The notes under the pieces were generated by a model, which made no database searches, was not told the origin of the DNA, and saw nothing but the letters and a program-made list of their open reading frames with translations. A stretch of DNA of 54,775 nt from CAYUVA01 sp964448115 [NCBI: uncultured bacterium] (GTDB lineage: Bacteria; CAYUVA01), in assembly GCA_964448115.1 (NCBI GenBank), contig CAYUVA010000031.1:1-54775 (forward strand), written 5' to 3'. A program made the translations under genes and the position numbers. Shown in pieces: positions 19,379 through 29,700 of this stretch; the first letter of the stretch is position 1, and each line of letters begins with the position of its first letter.

Positions 19379-22300
19379 TTATCTTTCTACATTCAGATAC
19401 GGCCACAGACCGCTAGGCTTCGCATGACTAGTCAGAAGAAATACCTCCAATAGGACATTAAGCGGCGAAATGCCAGACGGAATCTCTACTTGCAGACCGT
19501 AGATGCCGTCTCCAGCAGCGAAATCCCCCTGGGTGCCATCATCCAATAGCCTTATGCCGGTATCTGTTCCCTGATAAAAAAGCATTACATCTGCAATGCT
19601 CTCCAGATGCGAATTGAAAGCTACGAGTGTCATGGTTCCACCGCTGCCATCCAGATAAGTATCCAAGTAACCAGCCAATAAGACCTGGGGTATCCGAGGC
19701 TCAGCAGTGGCTGTCGGGGTAGGTGTAGGTGAACCGGTGAATGTGGGAGTAAAGGTCTCTGTCGAGACGGGGGTGCTGGTAACCACAGGTGTGGGCGTAT
19801 CGATAGTAACATCTCCGAAATCGACCAGCGTGCTTTCGGATTTCCTGGTTGTCCAATATGTTCCCAGGCACCAATCCTGTTGCCTTTGTGCAACTATCCA
19901 GCCAGGGAGGCTGTGGTAGTAGCAAGTCTGGGTGCCATCAACCGGGATATGCATGCTGCTTTGAGTCTCCATTACCTTGAAGGCGGTGTAGCCGTTGATG
20001 TACTCCAAGCCCAGGTACTGCCCGTCCATGCTGGCTGTATATGTCTCCTCGAAGGTGTCGCTGTAGCCCACGCCTGTGAAATCGCCGAAGATATAGACCT
20101 GGCGGTCATCCCCCCAATTGTACTCGCTGCCTATGGGGAAGCTGAACTCCCTAAGCGGCTCCCTGTATTCCTCCTTGATATTGATCTCTACTGGTCCCCA
20201 GTTCTCCAGGCCAAAGCCGATGTCAGCCCAAAGCTCGCCGTTTATCGACCTTCTCCTGTGCACCAGCGCAAGGTCGTCCTGCCTATACCATACCTCACCG
20301 CCCAGGTCCCCGTCGGTCATGCGCAGTTCAATCACATCCAAGGGACCAATGGATACATCGTATGCTTCCAGGCTCAACTTGCCGTCAACCTGCAGGACCC
20401 AGCACTTGTAGGAACCCATGCCCATCTCCTGCATCTTCATCGCGCTTTCAACCACCCGGTAGGTGGCGTTGATGCCGATCGTTCCCGGCCAGCGCATGGA
20501 AGCATCCAAGGCAAGCACAACATTGAGATCCTCCAGGTATGTCCACCAGTCCCCTGTTTGCCATTGCGGCATCTGGTTCAGTCCGGGGGTGGGCGTCTGG
20601 ATTATATCGGTGGGAGTGGCGGTCGGGGTTGGCGTGGATGTGGGGGTAACGGTCGGGGTGTCGGTGTGTTCCGGCGTCGGGGTCCTGGTGTAATAAGGGG
20701 TGGCGGTGGGCGTGTGCAGGCTGTGGAGCATCTCCGCCTGGTAGGGCAGGTAATTGTGCGCGCTGACCGTAAGCGTGATATCACCGCTGCTGGCAGTGTC
20801 GAACTGTAGGTAACACAAGCCGTTGAGATCGGTGGTTCCGCCGGCAAGGAATTCCCCGTCCTGGAACAAGCCCACCCTGGCGCCCGGGATGGCTCCCCCT
20901 TTCTCGCTATCCAGCACCTCCACCTGCACCAGGTTGCTCCCGCTGTAGAATTGAGACGGATGAAACACCGTAAGGTTAGACGGCTTATCGGTCATTATCC
21001 ACAAGGCAGGCTCTCCGAGAAGGTTGAACACGAAATGGGTGTAGCGATCCGGGTGGTCCGGCGTGAACGCATTGTCCATGAAGAGGGTCTTGGCGAGGGC
21101 GAACATCGCCCCCGCATTGTAGTTACCCAGGATAAAAAGGCTTCGCCAGACCTTCTCGTCGATCAGCATACCGCTGGGAAAGCCGATACCGATCTCCGAG
21201 TTGCCCATGAACAGCACCCCTCCGCCGAGCGGGTTGTGCAGCCACGGCTCGGCAACGCAGTCCTCCTGGAAGCTGCCGTTGTTACAGGCGCAGGTGGCGA
21301 AGATCGAATACCTCCCCGTGTTGGTCAAAACGCTTATGTCATCGCCGTCCAGGTAGCAGAATGTGTTGTTGGAGCCGTGCCCCAGGTGATTGACTATATG
21401 CTTGCCCGCGTTCAGCTCGGCAAGCTGCCGCTGGGGAGTGTTCGGATAAGCGTCCGGGTAGTTGTAGTAATCATCGTACAGCTTGAGGATGGGATGGAAC
21501 TGCTCAGGGAAGTTGTTTGCCATCGGGTTCTTGGCAACGCTCGAATACACACCCGAGTGCCCGGTATAGTCGGCTACGAATAGTGCATCGGTCTGGTAGT
21601 TAAGGTCTGGCGAGATCTCGTAGGTCAAGACCTTCTGGACGAAGTTGCCTACCTGGGTCTGGTCATCCAACGGCGCCCTTGCCACGAATAGATCCGGATA
21701 CATATCAAGCTCATCTTCTATCTGTCCATACTCTCCATCTCCATTCGCATCCCAGTCCCCATCGAGGTCGGTAAAATATAAGTCGGTTGCGATCCAGGCT
21801 TCATGCTCATATACATCAGGCACAACCGCTCGACACCATATCTCCCGGTGCGGAACCAGCTCCACATCACCACCGAGAAGAAGATAGGTGATGCCCAGCG
21901 TCTCCACCTGGTCCTTTATATAGTTGCGCAATCGCTCAGCATCATCACGCCCCTGGTAGTTCGCCTCTATCCATTGCATGGTCTGCACTACCGTCTTCAA
22001 TCCCATTTTGTTTCTCCAATCGACCAGCGGTTGCCAGGCATCGACCAAGGATTCATCGGTCACAAGCAGGTAATCTGCCCAGTCATCCTTTTCGCTTTGC
22101 TCTTCACTACTTATCACACGGTCGATAACCTGCGGATTTACCACCACGCTCTTAGCCTGTCTCGCCCATAAGGCTCTTGGTCTTGGATGAAGCATCAAGA
22201 TGGATGCTAGCTCACCGGCTGAAAACCCCTCATAATCGATCTGGATGCAAAGCTCTCGATGAAAGAGCGCTTCCCTGGATATCGGGTTGTATTGAATGGG

Positions 22301-22771
22301 GAATACCCTGATGGTTGCGATGTAGATCCCCCCGAGATTTCCGCTGCCAACTAGCTTGATTGGCTGGTTCGGAAATAGCCTATCCTCTGAATATATACAC
22401 AAGATAAGGCTGGGATCGACCTTGGGGAGCATTTCGGGGCTGTTTATGCTCAGGTCGAACTCGATGGTCTGACATGGATAGATGGAATAGGTTCCGGGGA
22501 GCCTTTCGGTTATAGCCTCGTGGAGTTTAATCTGGGTTATCTTCGCAGGCTCAGGCAAGGCGACATTTATGGTTCGATAAGGCAGGTACGGCGAGGCGAT
22601 CTTTTTTATGTACTCGCAGCCATCTACTGTCAAAATATCGTATCCAGCAGCCTTGATTGCCTTTGGATACGATGAGAACTCGACCTCCACGCTCACCTGC
22701 CCACCCCATGATACAGTAAAGGGTACCAGCAGAAGGCAAAGCAGAGTTACTGGGATAATTTTATATTTCAT
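19379..22771 (-). CDS. Gingipain-type (C25) secreted protease with C-terminal G-Y/WPYL module
   Basis: The 1,130-residue product has a signal peptide (1-24), a propeptide-like region (about 25-230), and a C25 catalytic domain (about 240-600). The catalytic His is in NHLGHGSNN near residue 464 and the catalytic Cys in FATCACNNGSF near 493. An Ig-like segment follows to about 690. A Thr-Pro linker (about 695-735), a beta-rich domain of unknown type (about 735-1000), a second Thr-Pro linker and the local G-Y/WPYL module (about 1035-1130) complete it. C25 enzymes cleave after Arg or Lys, act as secreted peptidases and mature other surface proteins. Known gingipains end with a type IX secretion signal; none was recognised here. 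Downstream is the aldehyde dehydrogenase remnant. Confidence 0.88.
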   Translation of the reverse strand: MKYKIIPVTLLCLLLVPFTVSWGGQVSVEVEFSSYPKAIKAAGYDILTVDGCEYIKKIASPYLPYRTINVALPEPAKITQIKLHEAITERLPGTYSIYPCQTIEFDLSINSPEMLPKVDPSLILCIYSEDRLFPNQPIKLVGSGNLGGIYIATIRVFPIQYNPISREALFHRELCIQIDYEGFSAGELASILMLHPRPRALWARQAKSVVVNPQVIDRVISSEEQSEKDDWADYLLVTDESLVDAWQPLVDWRNKMGLKTVVQTMQWIEANYQGRDDAERLRNYIKDQVETLGITYLLLGGDVELVPHREIWCRAVVPDVYEHEAWIATDLYFTDLDGDWDANGDGEYGQIEDELDMYPDLFVARAPLDDQTQVGNFVQKVLTYEISPDLNYQTDALFVADYTGHSGVYSSVAKNPMANNFPEQFHPILKLYDDYYNYPDAYPNTPQRQLAELNAGKHIVNHLGHGSNNTFCYLDGDDISVLTNTGRYSIFATCACNNGSFQEDCVAEPWLHNPLGGGVLFMGNSEIGIGFPSGMLIDEKVWRSLFILGNYNAGAMFALAKTLFMDNAFTPDHPDRYTHFVFNLLGEPALWIMTDKPSNLTVFHPSQFYSGSNLVQVEVLDSEKGGAIPGARVGLFQDGEFLAGGTTDLNGLCYLQFDTASSGDITLTVSAHNYLPYQAEMLHSLHTPTATPYYTRTPTPEHTDTPTVTPTSTPTPTATPTDIIQTPTPGLNQMPQWQTGDWWTYLEDLNVVLALDASMRWPGTIGINATYRVVESAMKMQEMGMGSYKCWVLQVDGKLSLEAYDVSIGPLDVIELRMTDGDLGGEVWYRQDDLALVHRRRSINGELWADIGFGLENWGPVEINIKEEYREPLREFSFPIGSEYNWGDDRQVYIFGDFTGVGYSDTFEETYTASMDGQYLGLEYINGYTAFKVMETQSSMHIPVDGTQTCYYHSLPGWIVAQRQQDWCLGTYWTTRKSESTLVDFGDVTIDTPTPVVTSTPVSTETFTPTFTGSPTPTPTATAEPRIPQVLLAGYLDTYLDGSGGTMTLVAFNSHLESIADVMLFYQGTDTGIRLLDDGTQGDFAAGDGIYGLQVEIPSGISPLNVLLEVFLLTSHAKPSGLWPYLNVER

Positions 22772-23222
22772 CCATCAACTCCTGGCGATTATACTGATGG
22801 CTTTTTCACTTAGCTTATTACCGCATTATCAGGCAATTTTCTAATCCGAAGCCATTCATTGTTACTGCTTGATTATTATCAATTCTTGCCACTAATCGCA
22901 AATCGCCAGTATCTTGGCAGTTTTTGATTTTTTATCCGAAGACCTGGATAAAAAAGATAACACGAAACAAATGAGCCTCTTTCACGAATATTTTTGTCGA
23001 TGGTCTCATCAGTGATCCTTGAACATTAAATAAAGGCACCTGATCGATTTCACCATGTGAAATACTATAAGCTCATAGTTTTTAAGGCAAATTCACCTCT
23101 TTTACATACCTATCCATAGTCTCTTACAAAAACACCGACTCGCACCCCCAAAAACCACACTAGGTCGCCAAACGGAATAAAGCATCAACCGTCAAAACAG
23201 CTCTTTTTAAGGGATTCAATCG
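22772..23222. other. Intergenic region without a recognised gene
   Basis: About 450 bases between the divergent C25 and GT-C genes. Apart from the inverted repeat at 22928-22955 I see no coding frame, RNA gene or clear promoter here; it is AT-rich. The sequence further right contains a nucleotidyltransferase remnant. Confidence 0.5.
22928..22955. repeat. Perfect 10-bp inverted repeat with T and A outer tracts
   Basis: TTTTTTATCC and GGATAAAAAA form a perfect 10-bp stem with an 8-base loop. The T-run precedes the stem and the A-run follows it, the reverse of a classical terminator on either strand. It could be a protein-binding palindrome. Confidence 0.55.
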
Positions 23223-23351
23223 ATGCTCAACAAGGAAGCAATTCGGAGATTAGCGAACATCGATGTTTCAGCTAAAGAGATTGTTGATTTTTGCCATCAT
23301 TGGAATATCATTGAACTATCACTTCTTTGGCGTTTATGTTATGAGTTATAG
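23223..23351 (+). pseudogene. Remnant of an MNT-type nucleotidyltransferase
   Basis: A 42-codon frame (ATG at 23223, TAG at 23349-23351) reads EIVDFCHHWNIIELSLL. This matches the start of minimal nucleotidyltransferases of HEPN/MNT toxin-antitoxin pairs, whose proteins continue ELALFGS. Right after the Leu the frame slips: the next frame gives FFG at the expected position. Nothing of the catalytic DxD region or a HEPN partner follows before the GT-C gene at 23381. Confidence 0.5.
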
Positions 23352-23380
23352 CAGTTTGTCCTAATTGCAATGAGGCACTA

Positions 23381-25015
23381 GTGAATAAACGGCTAATACT
23401 CATCCTGTTGTTTATCTTTACCTTCTCGCTCTTTCTAAGGCTCTGGAACCTTAACAGATACGGCTTTATATACCAAGGAGTCTATCATCGAAGCGCTGCT
23501 GATGTTGCCTATTCTCCTTTCATGTTCGCAGATGCAGTCATCTACCTGCTAAGGGCACAGAACATGGCTTGCGGGCAGGGCTTTGGCTTTCCTCTCCAGC
23601 CACCCATGTACAGCTTCTTTCTGCTCACTCCCCTTTTGTTGGTAAACAAGGTAGTATTTGCGAAGCTGCTTAATATTATATTTTGCAGCTTAACTCCATG
23701 CTTGGTTTACCTTATCTGCTTGAGATTGGGGCTTAGGCTTACTGCTTTACTTTGCAGCCTTTTATGCGCCACCTCACTTGCTTCTATTATACTTAGCGTA
23801 ACCTTGAATCCAGAGGGCTTCTATAGCACCCTGATATGCATCTTGCTTCTGGTGTTATATTCGATCAACCACGGTGTTTTATATCGAAAGGCTGCTTTAA
23901 TAGCTCTGATAGGCTCTATGATCATCCTAACTCGAAGCGAGTTCGTGCTAATTTACCTTGTTATCACCGTTTGGTTGCTCGCTGGTAGCACTGATTTAGC
24001 TCGATGGAAGATTATGCTGATTTGCATAGCAGTGCCGGTACTGGTAATCATGCCCTGGACGGTGCGTAACTATCTATTCTTCAAGGAATTCAATAAAAGG
24101 ATCGATGAAAGACTGCCTAAGCTAGTAATTCTCTCCAGCAATGGACCGATCAACTTCTATATAGGGCACAATCCATTGGCTAACGGAAGGTTCAACCAGG
24201 AGGTTACCACAGAAACACTGAATCTAGCTGATCGCAAGTTCAGGAGAATCTACTACAATGGTTATCGTTTGGGCTTATCCTGGGCGCTGGAGCATCCGAG
24301 ATGGGAGATCAAGTTGGCTATGAAAAAGATAGCAGCATTCTTTGAGGGATTCAGTCTGGGATTCTTTAACAGCAACCTGCCGCTAGATGGCAAAAAACTG
24401 GAGGGCTATCGGTACAAGGGAGACTCGATGATACCCCAAAATCCTGTTATCGCTTATATTCTAGTGCCATTGGCTCTGATCGGTTGGATCTTCGCTATTC
24501 TCAGGAAGAATAAGGAAGTGATTTTAATAGGAGTAATGATCGCAGCAGCCGCAGTGGTGAATATTGCATTCTTCGGATTGGCAAGATCGGCAATGGCTAT
24601 GCTGCCTTTAGGCTTCATCATAAGTTGTTATGCAATGGAAACATTTTATATTAGGCTTCCAATGATCTTTATGAAGCAAAAAACAATTAACTATCTTATC
24701 GTAGTGATATTCTTGGTTTTGCTGATATTCGATTGTATCATTACATATTCACCTCGAGTGGTAGTCTCTTCTCAAAAACAAAGTGGACTAGAGATAATCG
24801 AGTCCATACCAACCTTGAGTCGTTCTCTAAACCTCACCCCTAAAGCCTCCCAAGACCTATTCAGAGGTCATCGCCATATACACCAGAACCAGATATATGT
24901 CTGGGGGGATCCGGCAATGCCCATAATTCTTGGATTCCCCCCTGAGCGGGAATCACAGAACTATGGAAATCGCCACCCTTCTTGTCATGCCCGCCCAGCA
25001 CCAAGTGCGGGGTAA
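23381..25015 (+). CDS. ArnT-like GT-C membrane glycosyltransferase, C-terminus replaced by repeat sequence
   Basis: The 544-residue frame has about eleven membrane helices. It begins RLILILLFIFTFSLFLRLW, and the first periplasmic loop carries the acidic and aromatic residues usual in polyprenyl-phosphate-dependent GT-C enzymes. The start at 23381 is a GTG. Coding sequence looks natural to about residue 515 (YVWGDPAMPIILG). The last 30 residues (ending CHARPAPSAG) are translated from the palindromic repeat that begins near 24930, so the native C-terminus has been lost or replaced. It may still fold, because the membrane domain is intact. Similar enzymes occur at 14.1 and 51.5 kb. Sugar and acceptor are unknown. 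Confidence 0.75.
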   Translation: MNKRLILILLFIFTFSLFLRLWNLNRYGFIYQGVYHRSAADVAYSPFMFADAVIYLLRAQNMACGQGFGFPLQPPMYSFFLLTPLLLVNKVVFAKLLNIIFCSLTPCLVYLICLRLGLRLTALLCSLLCATSLASIILSVTLNPEGFYSTLICILLLVLYSINHGVLYRKAALIALIGSMIILTRSEFVLIYLVITVWLLAGSTDLARWKIMLICIAVPVLVIMPWTVRNYLFFKEFNKRIDERLPKLVILSSNGPINFYIGHNPLANGRFNQEVTTETLNLADRKFRRIYYNGYRLGLSWALEHPRWEIKLAMKKIAAFFEGFSLGFFNSNLPLDGKKLEGYRYKGDSMIPQNPVIAYILVPLALIGWIFAILRKNKEVILIGVMIAAAAVVNIAFFGLARSAMAMLPLGFIISCYAMETFYIRLPMIFMKQKTINYLIVVIFLVLLIFDCIITYSPRVVVSSQKQSGLEIIESIPTLSRSLNLTPKASQDLFRGHRHIHQNQIYVWGDPAMPIILGFPPERESQNYGNRHPSCHARPAPSAG

Positions 25016-25520
25016 ACTCCGGCGGGAGTACAGTAATCACGGGAAGTGATAGAGTGATAGAGACATATTGAACCACAAAGGCACAAAGAGGAAGTGATAC
25101 CCTGATACCGTGATAAGGTGTTACCATTGTAGGAGCGCTGTTTAAGGGCGCGACTTCCTTCTCCAAGCATTGATTGTAAGCGAGCGGTCATTCAAGGCTT
25201 TAGGCTTCGGGAGAAAGGAAAGAGGATCACGCAAAGACGCAAAGAGGAAAGTGATACCGTGATAAGGTGATAGAGGAGAGGAAAGACCCTCAACCCAGCC
25301 CTCTCCCAGCGGAGTCTGTCTCAAAATGTCCAAGAAGTCCCATACCCTGTCATTCCGAGCGAGTGAAGCTCTGGCGAGCGAGTCGAGGAATCTCTCCCCC
25401 CTTCTCCCTCCAAACTTGGGGAAGGGGGCGGGGCATGGGGCTTCTCATCCTTCCTTTCTTTGCGTCTTTGCGTGAGCGTCTTTGCGTGCTCGTCCTTCCT
25501 TTCCTTGCGTTCTTTGCGGC
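24930..25520. repeat. Composite dispersed repeat block at a gene junction
   Basis: Several non-coding modules follow one another: a degenerate GATTCCC/GGGAATC hairpin (about 24930-24955), the nested palindrome (24986-25028), GTGATAGAGTGATA words, CACAAAGGCACAAAG words, a CCCAGCCCTCTCCCAGC segment (about 25290), a TCATTCCGAGCGAG module (about 25350), and TTTGCGTCTTTGCG words (about 25458-25515). The same modules, largely in the same order and orientation, form the block at 51057-51350. It interrupts the end of the GT-C gene and the start of the caspase-like gene. Confidence 0.8.
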
Positions 25521-26705
25521 AAAAGGGATCTGCCGTTGGATCAATATAAATCGGTGCTGCACAAGCCTGAAATCATCGCTGATATACTTAGCGGCAAACC
25601 AGTGCCACCACCGGGGCTTTATCCGCCACCAGGTCTATTCTTACACGGCTGGGGCGAGACCTTCCAGACCGATAAGAATGAATATCATATAACACTGCAA
25701 GTCTCGGACCAGAAGAAGGTGAACAAGGTGCGCATCTATGTCAACAGCATATTAAAAGTGGAAAAGGAGATCAACGCCAACGAAATGGATCTAAATATAG
25801 TAGTTCCGCTAGTACCGGGCATGAACCGCATCACGCCGATAGCCTTTAACCACCAGGGCGCGACCAGCTACCCGTGGTATCTCGATGTCGATTGCCGCTC
25901 CAAGACCGGTGAAAAGCCGAATCTCTATCTCTTTGCTGTCGGCGTCAGCGATTATCCGAATCTTCCCAAGTCCATGCAGCTCGAGGCCCCGCACCGCGAT
26001 GTGACCGCGCTAGCCGACTATTTCGCCAGGCAAAAGGGGATATTCTATAAGGAAGTCTATGTCAGCGAGCTGGTCAACCAGGAGGTCACGGTTGAGCGGA
26101 TAATCGAGGTTCTCGATGTAATGCCTGCCATAGATGATGGCGATGTTGCTATCATCTTTCTCGCCGGTCACGGCGTCAAGGATGCTGATAGTGGGAAGTT
26201 CTACTTCCTGACCAGCGCGGGGAGCCTTGATACTTTTGAAACTTACGGCTTGGACTGGGATCTTTTGGGTGAGAAGCTGTCGAAGATCAAGGCGAGGACT
26301 ATCTTGCTTCTCGATGCCTGCCACGCTGGAGCTATAAGCCAGGAGAGCATGCTCAGCAACGAGGATCTTGCTGCTCGTATGGTTCAAGCCGGTCGTACTG
26401 GCGCCATAATCTTCAGCGCCTCTAAGGGGACGCAGGAGGCGTTGGAAAGCCCGGATCTAGGGGAGGGACACGGCTTCTTTACTTATGCGATCCTGGAGAC
26501 CTTGGGCGCAGAACGTTTCATCAAGCGGGGTGAGAAGGAGGCTCCGCCAATGATTATCGATGGCAATAACAATGGTCTGCTCGAATTTAGCGAGCTGGTT
26601 GACTATGTTATTCATCGGGTCGATGAGCTTACCGCCGGTTACCAGACTCCGTTTGTGGCTCGGATGGAGCTATTCGGCGACTTCCCGGTTGCAAAGCTGG
26701 AGTAA
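25482..26705 (+). CDS. Caspase-like (C14) protein missing its N-terminal part
   Basis: The open frame of about 407 residues begins at a TTG inside repeat DNA; the first 13 residues are translated repeat and true coding starts near 25520 (LDQYKSVLHKPEII). An Ig-like linker (about residues 60-140, VRIYVNSILKVEKEI) precedes the caspase domain, with the catalytic His in FLAGHG near residue 228 and Cys in LLLDACHAG near 278. Elsewhere this arrangement (short helix with a PEI/PDL motif, Ig-like linker, caspase) commonly follows a WD40 propeller. That propeller and any signal peptide are absent here, so the gene appears truncated at its 5' end by the repeat block. No ribosome site is evident, so it may be a pseudogene. 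It converges on the next C25 gene with eight bases between. Confidence 0.72.
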   Translation: MRARPSFPCVLCGKRDLPLDQYKSVLHKPEIIADILSGKPVPPPGLYPPPGLFLHGWGETFQTDKNEYHITLQVSDQKKVNKVRIYVNSILKVEKEINANEMDLNIVVPLVPGMNRITPIAFNHQGATSYPWYLDVDCRSKTGEKPNLYLFAVGVSDYPNLPKSMQLEAPHRDVTALADYFARQKGIFYKEVYVSELVNQEVTVERIIEVLDVMPAIDDGDVAIIFLAGHGVKDADSGKFYFLTSAGSLDTFETYGLDWDLLGEKLSKIKARTILLLDACHAGAISQESMLSNEDLAARMVQAGRTGAIIFSASKGTQEALESPDLGEGHGFFTYAILETLGAERFIKRGEKEAPPMIIDGNNNGLLEFSELVDYVIHRVDELTAGYQTPFVARMELFGDFPVAKLE

Positions 26706-26713
26706 TCAATTTA

Positions 26714-29700
26714 CTACGGATTGTAATGGGGGACGACCAGGTACGGCCAGGGGGCGCTGATGATGCCGCCGACATTAGTTGCCCTCACCTGGAATAAAAA
26801 CTCCTGGCTTGAAAGCGGTTCCACCTGAATCGGCTCCAAGCCATATAGACCTGCTTCAATATCTATCGGTTCAAGCACAACCCCGGTTGCCTCGCCTTGA
26901 TAATAGATCTCGACCCTATCTACGGCTGCGCCTTGGGGATCTTCGACAACCACCTGCATTGCCAGATAGCCGACGCTCCCCGCCTTGAGATTGGTCCCCA
27001 TGTACCCACCGAGCGTGATTCGAGGTGGCTGGCGGATTACGACCGTGGCAGTTGGAGTGCTGGTCGGCAAGCCAGTCGGAGTCTCTGTGGGGGTCGGCGT
27101 GCTGCTGTAACGGGGCGTCTCCGTGGCAGTGGGGGTCTTGGTCGGGATATCGGTTGCAGTTGCAGTCGCGGTTGGTGTGCTGCTGGGGAGCATGGTCGGG
27201 GTAGAGGTATCGGTAGCGGTTGGAGTACTCGAAGCAGTCCCTGTCGGCGTGCTAGTAGGGATTGCCGTCTCCGTGGGAGTGAGCGTCGGGGTGCTGGTTC
27301 GCGTGCAGGTGTTGGTTGGGGTGGATGTGGGGATGTCTGTTGGCGTAGAGGTAGCGGTTGGCGTTGGGCTTGCTGTCGGAGTCCTGGTCGGGGTGGAAGT
27401 AGGCGTTGAGGTCAGATCCGGCGTGTCGGTCGGCGTCCGTGTCCAGGTTGGAGTCCCTGTCGGCGTAGGCGTCCTGGTAGGCGTATTGGTCATGGTCGCG
27501 GTCGGGGTGGGAGTGTAACAATCTCCATCCAGCATCTGCTGAATCCTTATATCATCAATATTCCACCCGCAGTAGCTCCACATGTAGTCGGTGGGTCCCA
27601 TACCCCAGCGCACTTTTACCATAGGATAGCCATCGACATAAGCGGAGATATCGTACTCTTGATATATCCACTCCCCGTCGTCTATGGTAGAACTAGGGTT
27701 CTCCCAAACCAGGTTCCATGATTCTCCGTTGTCATTGGATACCTCTATGAATGCGCGATCATAGATGTTCTGTTCCACGCCGAGCCAGCGATAGAAGCTC
27801 AGCATCGTCCCGGTGCCATTGCTGCAATCTATGGTTGTCGAGGTAAGCCATCTTGTGCTCGGAATATTATGTTCATAACCTCCCTGTAGATTATAGCCAT
27901 ATACATTGCTCCCCGTGTAGCCCGATGTTGGGTCCGGATCGCCATGATCTCCGGACCCTCCACTCGGCGTGCCGAATCCCCAGCCGGTATCCATGCTGAA
28001 TCCTGCATCATCATCCAGGGTCGCCTCGAAGATGTAGGCAAGCCCGGCGTTGTTGGTGCTAAATGATAGGCAGCCACTCTGGCTGACATTACCCGCCGGG
28101 TCGCTGCTGCTTACCATAAAATAGTACTCGGTGCAGGAGCTTAAGCCACTGATGAGCACACTGTGCTCGGTGGTCAGCGCAACATTTGTAATATTGAGAT
28201 CGAGCGAGTCGCAGCTTGAGCCATAAAAGACTCGACTATCTGCCGGCTCATCGGTGTTCCATTGCACGGTTGCAGTCGATGCGGTTATGCCGGTTACTTG
28301 CAAATCGGTAATCTGCGGAGGATTGCAATCGACCGTGCCCGCATCGCATATCCATTCGGCTCCATCCCCAGTATCCTGGTCATAGTAGCAGGCGCGCACC
28401 GAATAGCCATCCGAGACATCGATGGTGCCGTTTTCGTTGGCAGGAGCCTGGTTGGCTATGGGGATACTCCCCTGGAACCAGCCATCGCCGCTACCGCTAA
28501 GGCTCAGCGTTTCGCTGTCGTAATCCCAACTGCTTCCTCCATCATCGGAGACGGTCAGGGTTACATCGTGGCTTGTATCTCCCTCAAGATCCACATCATA
28601 TACTGTAACCATGATACTCTCGGCGCAGGAGTAGAGCGAGCTATCGATCTGCAGGCTGCCGCGATGATCCACATAGCCTGCCACCGACATCTGTGGACAG
28701 CCGAAGAGCAGAAGCTCATAAGAGACCCAGCGGTTTGCGCCATAGCTCAAATAGCCGATATTATCTTCCTTGGAGTCAGCGTTCATTATCCCGAACTGCC
28801 TTATGCCCTCGGCAAACATCGCATCAAAGAACTGCCTATCGTAATACTGCGATGAGCCGTTGGTGCTCTCGTGCATCCCCCAGCCATACCTGCTGTTGCC
28901 GATAAAAACCACCGGACCATGATCATCGTTGGTGAAGTGCTCCAGGATACAGTCCGCGGAGCCGTAGTATCCGTTATCCCCGCGATTATCAATCGACCCG
29001 TCATAGCACCCCTGCGAGTATGCCCAAAATAGCTTTTCATTGGTAAGTGCATCAGCATCCGCGTTGTACATTCTCATGCAATACTGCACATTCGAGTGCC
29101 CCAGGTGGTTGATCACATGCAGGTAATCAGCATTTATCTTGTTTATTAGCGTGGTCTTTGTCCAGTCTGGGTTCATATCCCGGTCGTACATGGTCTCCAC
29201 GCTCCACCCCGGCTCAGCAGCAAAGCCAGCGGTAGTGTATCCCCATGAGCTGGAGCCGTCCTTTATCTCGTCCTTGTAATCCCCGCCGTAAGTGGGATCA
29301 TCCCATAGAAGCTCGCCAACCATGATGGCATTCTTTAGATAATCTAACTCGTAGTCGAGCTGCTCGTACTGCAGTTGCTTGCGGATGAAATTATCCAGCT
29401 CGGTCTCGTTATCGACCGCAGCCCTTCCCACATATACCTCGAACAGGTGATCCACATCGCCGCCGCCGATGCCATCGTTGCTCTCTCCCCAGCGGCTGTC
29501 CCCGTCGTTGTTGTAGTTGCCATCCAGGCAGCCGTAGTAGTTATCGGAGGGGATGTTGGTATCGGTCTCGCCATACCCGGTGGCGGTCAAGCCCCTGATG
29601 GGGACGATGTTATCCCCGCTCTCTCCGCCGACATCAGCGCCGTCCGCATCGCCACCCAATAGTACGAATCGGGTATTGAAGTTCTCGTAGGCATGTATGA

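Noticed and set aside
19880-20809. Long plus-strand open frame of about 309 codons
   Set aside because: Antisense shadow of the C25 protease gene; no recognisable domain and poor composition.
22928-22955. Terminator between the C25 and GT-C genes
   Set aside because: The T-run precedes the stem and the A-run follows it, opposite to a terminator on either strand; the genes also diverge here.
27123-27518. Open Gly/Val-rich frame on the plus strand
   Set aside because: It is the complement of the Thr-Pro linker coding repeat of the C25 protease; its composition is a by-product of that repeat and there is no ribosome site.
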